Shown here one piece after another: positions 9,636 to 19,556 of a stretch of 64,000 bases of DNA. Every line of letters starts with the position of its first letter. Position 1 is the first letter of the stretch. The notes beneath the pieces were generated by a model. It saw nothing but the letters and a program-made list of their open reading frames with translations. It had not been told where the DNA came from and did not search any database. The translations under genes were made by a program, and so were the position numbers. This DNA is from Globisporangium splendens (Eukaryota; Oomycota; Peronosporomycetes; Pythiales; Pythiaceae), in assembly GCA_006386115.1 (NCBI GenBank), contig VFIW01000099.1:62001-126000 (forward strand). The letters run 5' to 3'.

Positions 9636-12600
9636 GCGATCGCGTTGCTCCTTGATTTTGCTAAAGCCTATGATTCAATCGATCGCAACTTTCTGGCACA
9701 AGCGCTCCAGCATCTTGGATTCCCATTGAAGTTCGTACGCTTAGTGAAGGTGTTACACTCTCAAACCACTTACAAGTTCATTGTCAACGGTTTCCTGTCG
9801 AGAAAGTACAACGTAACATCCGGAACTCGTCAAGGATGTCCGCTGACCCCTCTTCTCTTCATCTTGGCGTTAGAGGTTCTTTATCGGAAAATCGAAGAGA
9901 GTGACGAAATACACGGCGTTGAACTCCAGGCAGCAGGATGCGCAACTGAAGTCAGACTTGGAGGGTACGCAGACGACACGACCATTTATCTTAGCGATCC
10001 CAAGGATATTAGTGCCGTGTTTGCAATCCTGGACAAATATGGAGCAGCTTCTGGGCTTCGAGTCAATCGGCACAAATCTGCAGTATTACCGCTGAACAAG
10101 GAATTTAGCTCCACCGAAGAGTCAGTCAGTGACATTCATGTGCTACAACGTGAGGAACATTGCCGATACCTCGGCATCCAAGTCGGACAAACGCCTTCGA
10201 ATGCAAGTAACTGGTCCAAGTGCATCCAAGCCTTACGTGTCAGACTTCGACTTGCGCGTCTCAAAACTCGCTCTGTCGCCCAGCGCGCAGCAATTGCCAG
10301 TGCCGTCATCATACCCAAAGTGCTTTACGTGGCCAGGCACTCCTGGCCCTCTACAGTTATTGTCAATCAGCTACACGACCTAGTGAAACAATTTGTCTGG
10401 GGCTCAAGGAATGGTAAGCCTGCGAAACCGTGGATGAAGGAAGAACAAGCTGAGCTCAAAAAAATGAATGGAGGCTTGTCGGTACCCAACATCAGAACTG
10501 AACTGATGACGATGAGTGCCACAGCAGTCTCCAAATGGGCAATCACTACCTCTCACATCGATCAGGTCATCGGGGAAATCTTGCTGCACAACACAAGGAC
10601 TTCTTCGACGTACATCACGCCGCTCGACGCAATTCCAAGGCGGCCACCCCAGCTTCGTGATAACATGTGGACAACTGGCGCAGCATTATGTGCGTCGCTC
10701 CATTCTCGACCATATGAGCCCAGAGAACGTGATAATGTACGTTGGTGTTACGAGCACTTCAAGTCGACAATTGTGCAGACCCAATGGGACGGCGATGTGT
10801 TCCAGATCGACCTCAGCTCTAAAATGTCTGACAGGCTTCCAGGTATCATCGCTGAAGGACGAAAGCTACGCGGGACATTCTGTGCAGAATGGCTGTCATA
10901 CATGACCTCGACTGCACATGGGTGGCTTCTTGATTCCAACGGCTCCCCTTACAAGCTTGCTCGCACATCATTATCAGTTGGAACAGCACAACTGGGTGAC
11001 ATACTTCGATGGGAGTGGATAAGACCAGGAGTGCTTAACTTCATCCCGACATGTGGAATCTCCGGATCCTCCCGGCCGTCTATTCGAGCGCTCGAGCGGT
11101 TATGTGCTACGTTGGTATCCAACTTCCCACAGCTTCTGTATCGACCACAGCAAACAAATGTGCTTCGGCTGTACAACGGGCTACGTCATTATAACCACGA
11201 ATGGCATCTGCACACCAGTGAAGCAACTCTGACCCACGTCGACACGACCCTAGTCAAAGCTATGCATACAGTTCACTCCGCAATGGACTGTGACGTCATG
11301 GCAACAAGAGACTTGAACGGGCAGAAGGTGTCGTTCCATGCACATCCACGTTTCACAAGAATCGTACAACTATGGGGTGGCAACGGACGATACAATACGA
11401 CCAGATCTTTCTATCGGCAACAAGTTGCAGCAACGAGGACACAAATTGGCAAAGATACTCGAGATGCAGCAGTCAACAAAGCTGTTCATACAGCAGGATC
11501 TCTGTGGCCAGGACTGCAATTAATCCAGTGGAGCGAATTACACAACATCCTAGGGATTACAGTTCATACGGCTCAGACTCTTCTCCGGCTGAAAGCCAAC
11601 CGACTCTCCATGTGGAACTATGAGAAAGCTGATCTATCCTGCTCGAATCCCGAATGTTCCCAAGTTGTCCAATCTTCTGTTCAACATCTGTTCTGGGAGT
11701 GTCCGAAAGCCAAACTGGTGTGGAACTACTTTTATGCGCTATGGGCGAAGATCGGGATCACTCCTGGTCACGACCCCGCAATCTGGATCTTCAGTCTGGA
11801 TCTACCAGATACTCCAAGGCATGCATGGACCACGATCAAGAGACACATTATCGGACACAAGTTCTCCAATCAACATCTCCAAGATCACCTCTATCCCGTC
11901 GCACACATGCTGTGGCGATATATGAGCGCGTCGCTCATACAAGCCATTTGGTGTGCGCATCTGCGACGCATGTATTCGGATCCAATCGAATCGACTGCTG
12001 AGATGGCGATCATGATGACCAGATTAGAGGCAGGAATGCGAAACCTCACACGACTCGCTGAAGCGCAAGCTGGAGACTCGGACGGTCACACGGTTGCAGC
12101 AGTTCTCAAGGCATATGTCGACTGCTTTCTCAGCCAAACCGACGCCATCCCCTTGACTCTAAATGATACTCGCGGCGTTTACCTGTTGTTTTTCGATGGT
12201 GGATCACGCGGCAATCCAGGACCAGGAGGGACTGGATCCATTATCGTGCATGTCCATAAGGACTCGCACACAGCCAGTTTAATTTGGGCCGCGAGCATGG
12301 CGTATAGCAGGAAGGACACGACCAACAACTTTGCCGAGTACTGGGTCTCATACACGGACTCCGAGAAGCCCAACGCAGTCACTTCGAACCGTTGTACGTG
12401 ATTGGAGACAGTGCGCTCATTATCTCCCAACAGAGAATGCATCGGTCCCCTCGACAGCACCGATTGGCACGTTTATACCTGACAAGTCGACGACTCGCGG
12501 ATTGCATCGACATCCGAGGATGGTACCATCACTACCGTGCCTTCAACAAGATGGCGGACTCAGCTGCCAACCTAGCCATGGACACCAGAACCTCAACGCA

Positions 12601-12805
12601 GGTTCACTTCCCAACTCATCGAGCTGCTTTCAACAATCTCACCCAGGATCTTGACAACAACGTCATGCATTGGCTTATGCGAAGTTCGGAAGACCCAAGG
12701 TCATTGGACAACACAAGGCAGCCTCACATAGGACCAAGAGAACATGCCATCCTGGTCAAAGATTATTTAGCAGTTAGAAGTGATCTAGTGCAATCCGCGC
12801 TATAG
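9636..12805 (+). pseudogene. LINE ORF2 remnant, frameshifted in RNase H
   Basis: Coding part of the LINE. RT catalytic residues (the ADD of YADD) are intact. The RNase H acid residues are split over two frames: the first aspartate (FFDGG) and the glutamate region (NNFAEY) in the first, the later aspartates (GDSAL and MADSAAN) in the second. The break falls between them at about 12395. No start codon of its own is present. Confidence 0.85.
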
Positions 12806-12806
12806 A
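9636..12806 (+). mobile_element. 5'-truncated LINE (reverse transcriptase plus RNase H)
   Basis: A non-LTR retrotransposon ORF2, truncated at its 5' end: the endonuclease and the first part of ORF2 are missing and homology starts at the RT block IALLLDFAKAYDSI. The open frame at 9513-12401 holds the RT with SGTRQGCPLTP and the catalytic GGYADD motif, then a long connector with a CCHC-like region (CSNPECS...HLFWECP), then RNase H (FFDGGSRGNPGPGG). The first part of that frame, before about 9636, is upstream sequence of the NTF2-like gene read backwards. A frameshift near 12395 moves the rest of RNase H (GDSALII and NKMADSAAN) into the frame ending at 12805. No poly(A) tail or target-site duplication is evident. 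An RNase H domain after RT is known in the I, Tad and R1-like LINE groups; I do not assign a clade. Confidence 0.9.
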
Positions 12807-12859
12807 CACATTTACACTCCTAGATGAAATTCGTAATGAAGATTAGGTAGGAGAATGGA

Positions 12860-14870
12860 TATTGTAGGTCACAAACGATGAACCTCAATACACCTCACCG
12901 TATAAAGATACCATTCATTTCAAATCATTTATTGCCTTTATCCGCGGCCGACTGGTTTATCACTCATGCGTCATCCGTAATGCGAGAACACAATCGACAA
13001 GCTGGTATTTTTTTAGCGATTTTTGGCACTGTAGCATTGACCATCAAGACACTATGTGAGAATGAACGTCTGCTTGTCCAAATGCCGAATGTTACACTGC
13101 ACTTCTGCACGTGGGTGGCATGGACTTGCCGAAATTCAATTCGTACTGCGCTGTTTTCCAATGTCAATAATCTGCTGTCCGTAATGTCTTTTTGAGTTGT
13201 CGATGCAGGCCTGATCATGCCATTCATCTACTGGTTTATTTCATTCAAGTTCAGGTACATTGAGAGTCACGATGGCACTCAGTTTGCTCTATGAATCTGG
13301 CATTTGTTGATGACAATTAGAACTTACATGAACGTCTCATGCAGTCAAACATTATACAAAAGAAAGATGCTGTTTGTTTCACCCTCCTTTTTGTGCTAAT
13401 GAAGAGGGGGGGGGGGGGAGATCAGAGCAAAATACCCGCGCTTTTCATTGCCTAAACTCTCTTCGTGTCCATGCACCCAGATACTTTGGATCAATCTATG
13501 ATATACAAACCTCATATGCCTTTGCATTTGCACTGTAAGGGATGCCCTGCACCCGCTGTATCACACGAAGCGCCACAATTAAGCCTCCTTTTTTTATATT
13601 GAAGTATGCTCTGGTACTTTGACAGCGACGCATCATAGCGCCGTGTCGGCGCATAAAAACAAGCACCATTTGCATTTGCACAGATAACGTTATAATCCGT
13701 CGTTTCCTGTACCAAAGTCCAACTGGCAGGGTTTGTGTTGCGTCCTCAACGTTTCACGAGAGCTCTGGTAAACAACTGTCCACTCACTCGTTGCACTTGA
13801 TGTTAGACGATCAAATCCACACAGATGCATTCTTCCTCTCTTTTTTTTTTTGTGTAACAAAAATAGCAGCACAAATGTTCGCTACTGATGGTTCGCCGGT
13901 GTCTCCTCGAACTGCAACAGCGCACGGGCGTGATTGATTGTGCTCGCATGTTCGTACCGTGCCGGTGCTTGTAAAACTTCAGTTAATATGGACACCACGA
14001 CTTAAGTTGCATCTATACTGCACCGCACGGTCGTATGGAATCCATACCTCAGAATCCACACTGTGGATCCTGAGGAAGTGCAGAGCACCGCGCCACTGCT
14101 CAACCAATCACGATTGCCGTGTGTACATCGAACCCACACCACATTACCACGTGGCAAAGCGCCTACAGTACCCAGGATCAACGGTCAGCGGGATCCGCTC
14201 TCAATCAACGTCTTTGGTCACTCTATTATACTCACTCCAGGCCAAAAAGGAAGCAATGCTAGTACACTCTAGTCACTGCACGCATCGCAAATGGACTACA
14301 AATTTTACGTATAGACGATTATGCTGGGCGGCGGCGATCACACGGTTAAGTGTTGAACGGCATTTTTGCGACCAGCAGGTCTTCATCTGCGAAAGCGACA
14401 ACTACTGTAGATGCACACGAAATTGAAGATACTCGGTTTATCTCGACAGTAGAAAGCTCATTGACCTCGCTTCCTCGTGCCAATCAATGAAATGCTCACG
14501 TGTGATACGGTTCGCTGCACACATTTGTTGCAACGTGCTATAAATCGTTTTTCGTATGCATCCCACGAACGCAGGTCACTTTGCTGCGAGCAAACACTTT
14601 GATTCAAAATGAGAGGTAGACTGCGCAGTGGCGCACTTCTTCAATCTCTTCCCCGTTTTCTACCCACTTGAAGAATCATGGGCATGTCGTTTCCATGATA
14701 CCTCAGAAATCACCTAAAGACTGTATCCGCTGACAGCGGACACAAAGCAGACGAAGTGCTGTACTATACAGAAAGCCAACGACAGGTCCAATCTGTACAA
14801 TTTTGGCTCCAGCACAACATCAAGGCTCTTGCCTGCCTCCGCTTCGATCTCTAAACTATCTGCTCGCGAA
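12860..14870. other. Intergenic, no gene recognised
   Basis: No open frame here has recognisable motifs or coding character. It contains an 11-base G run near 13408-13418 and a recurrent TTTGCATTTGCAC word (13524 and 13671). The last few hundred bases are the upstream region of transporter A. Confidence 0.5.
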
Positions 14871-14872
14871 TC

Positions 14873-14890
14873 GTCACTTCTGAATTTGCC
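14873..14890 (+). promoter_or_regulatory. Oomycete initiator motif of transporter A
   Basis: GTCACTTCTGAATTTGCC fits the oomycete initiator plus flanking region, about 115-130 bases before the ATG. The left arm of the A/B inverted repeat begins at 14874, so the repeat starts at this motif. Confidence 0.7.
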
Positions 14891-16696
14891 TGTCTCCGAG
14901 CAGCTTCTTCAAGCCTCGTATCTTCAACCCGCGACTCTCCACCGACAACACCAAGCCACTCACTCACTCACTCCCTACCCATCAAGCCAACGGAAGGAAC
15001 AACCATGACTACCGATGTCGAAGCCGGTCAGAAGAACTACAGCGCCTTCGCGTCTCCGAAGCTCGAAGGTATTCAAGATGGCGATGCCCGACCAAGAGAA
15101 GGCGCTTCCGTCGTCCGACTCATGTTGATCGCCATGCCTCGTCTTGCGATGCAGATGACATGGGCGGCGCAGTGGGCTGCCTTGGGTCCGTACCTCGGCA
15201 CGATGCTCCCGAACTACGCGGTCCAGTTGACTCAGTTCATTGGTCCGATCGTCGGTATCACTGTGGCCCCCATCGTGGGAGTGCTGAGTGACCGCAGCAC
15301 GAGCAAGTGGGGTCGTCGTCGTCCAATCCTCTTGGTCGCCGCGATCTTGAGTGTAATCTGCTGGATGCTCATGGGGTACACTCGCCAGATCGGTGAAGCC
15401 TTGGGCGACTATGGTACCGGCCAGCCTGGGGAGCCTACGCACCGCCCATGGACGACATTGCTCACGGTCATCCTGTACGCGTGGATGGACATTACGGTCA
15501 ACATTGCGCAAGCTCCAGCCTTCCTCATGATCGCTGATTTTGCTGGCGAGCGCCAGACTTTGGGCTCGGCTATCGGTCAGGGGTGGTCGCTCGTCGGTGC
15601 CCTTCTGGTGGCGTGCTACATCTCTGCATTCGGGCCAGCTCACAAGAGTCTCCGTTGGTTCTTGGGGATGCTGTCGGTCATCATGTTGGTGACCGTCGCG
15701 ATCGCGTGCGTCGCCGCCAAGGAAACTCCTTTGAAGAAGGATGAGAGCGACAAGACTACCACGTGGCAGCAGATCAAGTCTGTCTTTGTCAACATCTACC
15801 AGACCATCATTACGCTCCCCGTATCGCTTGCTGTGTACGCGGTGATTTTCTTCTTTATCTCGTACGGGTACACCGCGTACAACGGCAACAAGGGACAGTT
15901 CTTCGGTCTCGTGGTGTATGATGGAGAAGCCAGCGGAGCCGACAGCTGTGGCAGCACGTGCACGAAAGCTCAGAATGACTACAACGATGGTGTGAGTCTC
16001 GCTGGTGGCAATACCGATATCGTGTACAACATTGTCGGGTACCTGTACTCGTGGGCGCTTCCTTTCTTGGTGCGCAAATTTGGCGCCAAGTGGGTTCTTG
16101 TGGTCAGCCTCGTCCCTCAGTGCCTGCTGTTGGTTATGGCGTTCACGAAGGTGGTCGCGATCGACGTCATCATCGTCGTGATCACGTCGGTCTCGCAGAC
16201 CGTCATGTTCGCGCTCATGGTGCCAGTCATCATCCACGTGATGGGTCCGGAGATTGAGGTTGGAGCGTACTTCGGTGCGTTGAACTCAGCACAATGCTTC
16301 GGTCAGCTGCTCAACTTCGCGATCGGTTCGGCGCTGGTCGAGACGTCCATGGGCTACAAGCTGCCAGTGTTCCTCGGCGGTGTCATGACTGTGTTCGGCG
16401 TTCTCATCACGATCTTCTTCCTCAAGCTCAAGATGAACGCGATGTAAGACAGACAGGTCTACTGTCAGCGATGTAAGGAACCACTGGCCTGCTTCTACAT
16501 CTTCGTAACGTAATAGCAATTTGTATTTTGTGTTTCTTTGTCTCGTCTTCTTGGAATTTGTGTGATGATGATGAATTGCGCTTTCGCGCGACGGTCTACA
16601 CTCGGGGGAGCCACCCCATTGACTAATATTTGTACGTATCTCTGGAGCGACTGGGTCGATCGTAGACGCAACTTGATTGGTCACTGGGACGTCTTC
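14874..16696 (+). repeat. Left arm of A/B inverted duplication (1823 bp)
   Basis: Pairs with 17732-19554 in inverse orientation. The coordinates of paired bases sum to 34428 at both ends and at the genes, so there is no net insertion or deletion. I found two mismatches: 16382 (changes Val460 to Ile) and 16666 (in the 3' flank). The spacer is 1035 bp. Confidence 0.95.
15005..16447 (+). CDS. SUT/SUC-like GPH-type MFS sugar transporter A (480 aa)
   Basis: A twelve-helix plasma-membrane type carrier of the glycoside-pentoside-hexuronide family, to which plant sucrose-proton symporters belong. Supporting features: the loop 2-3 signature DRST..WGRRRP (residues 96-107; plant SUTs carry RGRRRP); DITVNIAQAP (162-171), resembling the plant NNMLQGP block; a charged central cytoplasmic loop near 239-258; and a helix 7-8 loop GLVVYDG...YNDGV (301-330), resembling plant REVYGG...YNDGV. 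That outer loop holds two cysteines (315, 319) that could pair. Length and lack of introns match the other copies. The short N-terminus has VEAG and FASPKL words shared by the whole cluster. The ATG follows a 115-nt leader. Substrate unknown: sucrose, maltose and beta-glucosides are all transported in this family. Confidence 0.92.
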   Translation: MTTDVEAGQKNYSAFASPKLEGIQDGDARPREGASVVRLMLIAMPRLAMQMTWAAQWAALGPYLGTMLPNYAVQLTQFIGPIVGITVAPIVGVLSDRSTSKWGRRRPILLVAAILSVICWMLMGYTRQIGEALGDYGTGQPGEPTHRPWTTLLTVILYAWMDITVNIAQAPAFLMIADFAGERQTLGSAIGQGWSLVGALLVACYISAFGPAHKSLRWFLGMLSVIMLVTVAIACVAAKETPLKKDESDKTTTWQQIKSVFVNIYQTIITLPVSLAVYAVIFFFISYGYTAYNGNKGQFFGLVVYDGEASGADSCGSTCTKAQNDYNDGVSLAGGNTDIVYNIVGYLYSWALPFLVRKFGAKWVLVVSLVPQCLLLVMAFTKVVAIDVIIVVITSVSQTVMFALMVPVIIHVMGPEIEVGAYFGALNSAQCFGQLLNFAIGSALVETSMGYKLPVFLGGVMTVFGVLITIFFLKLKMNAM

Positions 16697-17731
16697 GCTC
16701 AGTGCAACGTTCGTATGCGTCAAACCGGCTGACCCGCGTGCTATTGGCCAAGCTCGAAGCTCCATGTTTGAATAACCCAAACTGGAATTTGTATAGATTG
16801 CTGGAATCGATTTTGCCACTCAATTAATTGGAATGCATTGCTACATAAATCGAACGTAGAATTGTATACTTAGAATTTAACCACTGCAACGATGGGTTTC
16901 ATCATATTTGGAGAGACTGAACGCCTGTCCTTCACTCTGAGAGACCAACAAACGCATGTCTTCTCACGAGCTGATGGGTCACGAGTCAGCTAAATGCAAA
17001 ATCAATATGACTGGATTTAGGCTGCGGCTTTTGCTGTGTACGGCACTTGAATCGAATACCCAACACCATTTGTCTTTCATTTCAACCTCATGATCCATCG
17101 GTTAGCACGGTGCTGGTCTCTCTAAATGGGAGACAGACACACGGTTTGAAGATTATGGTTTTAGTAAATATTTGTGCTCTTCGATATTTCTTGCATGCAA
17201 GTTATATGCAAAAAATGTTGAAGAGTACAAATACTTGTTAAAACAGGCACACATAAATTCGGCATTCTGCCCAAGATTTGGCATTCACACCGAATCCTGG
17301 GGTCCAAAAACAACTTGATCGCCGTCGACGATTTGGGGGCATAGCGACAGTGTTCCAGGTGCAACAGCGGTGGAAAACGATTAGTATCTGCTTCTCTGAG
17401 AGAAACACTTTCCAAACATTAGATCGTACTTGAATGGGATGACGATATACATATGACAATTTGTATGGTGGCGAAATGGTGCCGAATTTGAGAGCTCAAA
17501 ATGTGCCAAATCCAACAGGATTACGAAATTCTGGCAGATCTCGAATGTATTGAATGCCTGCATACACCGTATTAACCTCGACCAAACGTTGAAATATCAT
17601 TAAGTTACCAATAACATGAGCTGAAGGAATTACTTTCGGATCCGAGATTTTACTGTGTCGTTTGAAAATCTTTGGAATGGCAGTTCATTTATCGCCAATC
17701 CAACAATAATCAAACATCACAAAGCTCTGTG
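16697..17731. other. Spacer between the A and B arms
   Basis: 1035 bp with no gene recognised. It has its own imperfect small palindrome at about 17160-17240 near the centre of the larger one. A tRNA-like stretch near 17090-17150 was considered and rejected. Confidence 0.6.
17160..17242. repeat. Small imperfect palindrome in the A/B spacer
   Basis: ATTTGTGCTCTTC (from about 17170) pairs with GAAGAGTACAAAT (17220-17232), the symmetric centre being TTGCATGCAA at 17191-17200. Several mismatches. Its centre (about 17201) nearly coincides with that of the large A/B palindrome (17214). Confidence 0.7.
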
Positions 17732-19554
17732 GAAGACGTCCCAGTGACCAATCAAGTTGCGCCTACGATCGACCCAGTCGCTCCAGAGATACGTACAAAT
17801 ATTAGTCAATGGGGTGGCTCCCCCGAGTGTAGACCGTCGCGCGAAAGCGCAATTCATCATCATCACACAAATTCCAAGAAGACGAGACAAAGAAACACAA
17901 AATACAAATTGCTATTACGTTACGAAGATGTAGAAGCAGGCCAGTGGTTCCTTACATCGCTGACAGTAGACCTGTCTGTCTTACATCGCGTTCATCTTGA
18001 GCTTGAGGAAGAAGATCGTGATGAGAACGCCGAACACAGTCATGATACCGCCGAGGAACACTGGCAGCTTGTAGCCCATGGACGTCTCGACCAGCGCCGA
18101 ACCGATCGCGAAGTTGAGCAGCTGACCGAAGCATTGTGCTGAGTTCAACGCACCGAAGTACGCTCCAACCTCAATCTCCGGACCCATCACGTGGATGATG
18201 ACTGGCACCATGAGCGCGAACATGACGGTCTGCGAGACCGACGTGATCACGACGATGATGACGTCGATCGCGACCACCTTCGTGAACGCCATAACCAACA
18301 GCAGGCACTGAGGGACGAGGCTGACCACAAGAACCCACTTGGCGCCAAATTTGCGCACCAAGAAAGGAAGCGCCCACGAGTACAGGTACCCGACAATGTT
18401 GTACACGATATCGGTATTGCCACCAGCGAGACTCACACCATCGTTGTAGTCATTCTGAGCTTTCGTGCACGTGCTGCCACAGCTGTCGGCTCCGCTGGCT
18501 TCTCCATCATACACCACGAGACCGAAGAACTGTCCCTTGTTGCCGTTGTACGCGGTGTACCCGTACGAGATAAAGAAGAAAATCACCGCGTACACAGCAA
18601 GCGATACGGGGAGCGTAATGATGGTCTGGTAGATGTTGACAAAGACAGACTTGATCTGCTGCCACGTGGTAGTCTTGTCGCTCTCATCCTTCTTCAAAGG
18701 AGTTTCCTTGGCGGCGACGCACGCGATCGCGACGGTCACCAACATGATGACCGACAGCATCCCCAAGAACCAACGGAGACTCTTGTGAGCTGGCCCGAAT
18801 GCAGAGATGTAGCACGCCACCAGAAGGGCACCGACGAGCGACCACCCCTGACCGATAGCCGAGCCCAAAGTCTGGCGCTCGCCAGCAAAATCAGCGATCA
18901 TGAGGAAGGCTGGAGCTTGCGCAATGTTGACCGTAATGTCCATCCACGCGTACAGGATGACCGTGAGCAATGTCGTCCATGGGCGGTGCGTAGGCTCCCC
19001 AGGCTGGCCGGTACCATAGTCGCCCAAGGCTTCACCGATCTGGCGAGTGTACCCCATGAGCATCCAGCAGATTACACTCAAGATCGCGGCGACCAAGAGG
19101 ATTGGACGACGACGACCCCACTTGCTCGTGCTGCGGTCACTCAGCACTCCCACGATGGGGGCCACAGTGATACCGACGATCGGACCAATGAACTGAGTCA
19201 ACTGGACCGCGTAGTTCGGGAGCATCGTGCCGAGGTACGGACCCAAGGCAGCCCACTGCGCCGCCCATGTCATCTGCATCGCAAGACGAGGCATGGCGAT
19301 CAACATGAGTCGGACGACGGAAGCGCCTTCTCTTGGTCGGGCATCGCCATCTTGAATACCTTCGAGCTTCGGAGACGCGAAGGCGCTGTAGTTCTTCTGA
19401 CCGGCTTCGACATCGGTAGTCATGGTTGTTCCTTCCGTTGGCTTGATGGGTAGGGAGTGAGTGAGTGAGTGGCTTGGTGTTGTCGGTGGAGAGTCGCGGG
19501 TTGAAGATACGAGGCTTGAAGAAGCTGCTCGGAGACAGGCAAATTCAGAAGTGA
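17732..19554 (-). repeat. Right arm of A/B inverted duplication (1823 bp)
   Basis: Reverse complement of 14874-16696 with two mismatches seen. Outside position 19554 and inside position 17732 the similarity ends abruptly. Confidence 0.95.
17981..19423 (-). CDS. SUT/SUC-like GPH-type MFS sugar transporter B (480 aa)
   Basis: Same family and architecture as transporter A, of which it is the inverted duplicate; the proteins differ only at residue 460 (Ile here, Val in A) in my reading. The WGRRRP signature, the two loop cysteines and all twelve hydrophobic segments are intact. A and B are convergent with 1.5 kb between stop codons, so read-through from either side would copy the other gene in antisense. 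The initiator is the same as in A, but everything upstream of it differs, so the two copies may be regulated differently. Confidence 0.92.
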   Translation of the reverse strand: MTTDVEAGQKNYSAFASPKLEGIQDGDARPREGASVVRLMLIAMPRLAMQMTWAAQWAALGPYLGTMLPNYAVQLTQFIGPIVGITVAPIVGVLSDRSTSKWGRRRPILLVAAILSVICWMLMGYTRQIGEALGDYGTGQPGEPTHRPWTTLLTVILYAWMDITVNIAQAPAFLMIADFAGERQTLGSAIGQGWSLVGALLVACYISAFGPAHKSLRWFLGMLSVIMLVTVAIACVAAKETPLKKDESDKTTTWQQIKSVFVNIYQTIITLPVSLAVYAVIFFFISYGYTAYNGNKGQFFGLVVYDGEASGADSCGSTCTKAQNDYNDGVSLAGGNTDIVYNIVGYLYSWALPFLVRKFGAKWVLVVSLVPQCLLLVMAFTKVVAIDVIIVVITSVSQTVMFALMVPVIIHVMGPEIEVGAYFGALNSAQCFGQLLNFAIGSALVETSMGYKLPVFLGGIMTVFGVLITIFFLKLKMNAM

Positions 19555-19556
19555 GG
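19538..19556 (-). promoter_or_regulatory. Oomycete initiator motif of transporter B
   Basis: The minus strand reads CCTCACTTCTGAATTTGCC. It straddles the outer edge of the right repeat arm: upstream of TCACTT the sequence is unrelated to the A side. Confidence 0.7.

Noticed and set aside
1..12860. CRISPR-like or prophage-like features
   Set aside because: No regularly spaced repeats or phage genes; all repeats here are retroelement LTRs or LINE pieces of a eukaryotic genome.
13938..14426. 162-codon open frame on the plus strand
   Set aside because: No family motif, irregular composition and no initiator match; most likely chance.
14975..16237. 420-codon open frame antisense to transporter A (with copies antisense to B, D, E and F-I), rich in Asp, His and Arg
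   Set aside because: It is the codon mirror of the transporter reading frame (GAC/GTC/ATC-rich helices read backwards give D/H/R). It recurs wherever the transporter does and has no start context or motifs of its own.
17085..17155. tRNA-like stretch (GGTTAGCACGGTGCTGG ... GGTTTGAAGA)
   Set aside because: D-arm and anticodon-like words are suggestive, but no acceptor stem pairs and the T-arm is poor; at best a decayed tRNA-derived fragment.
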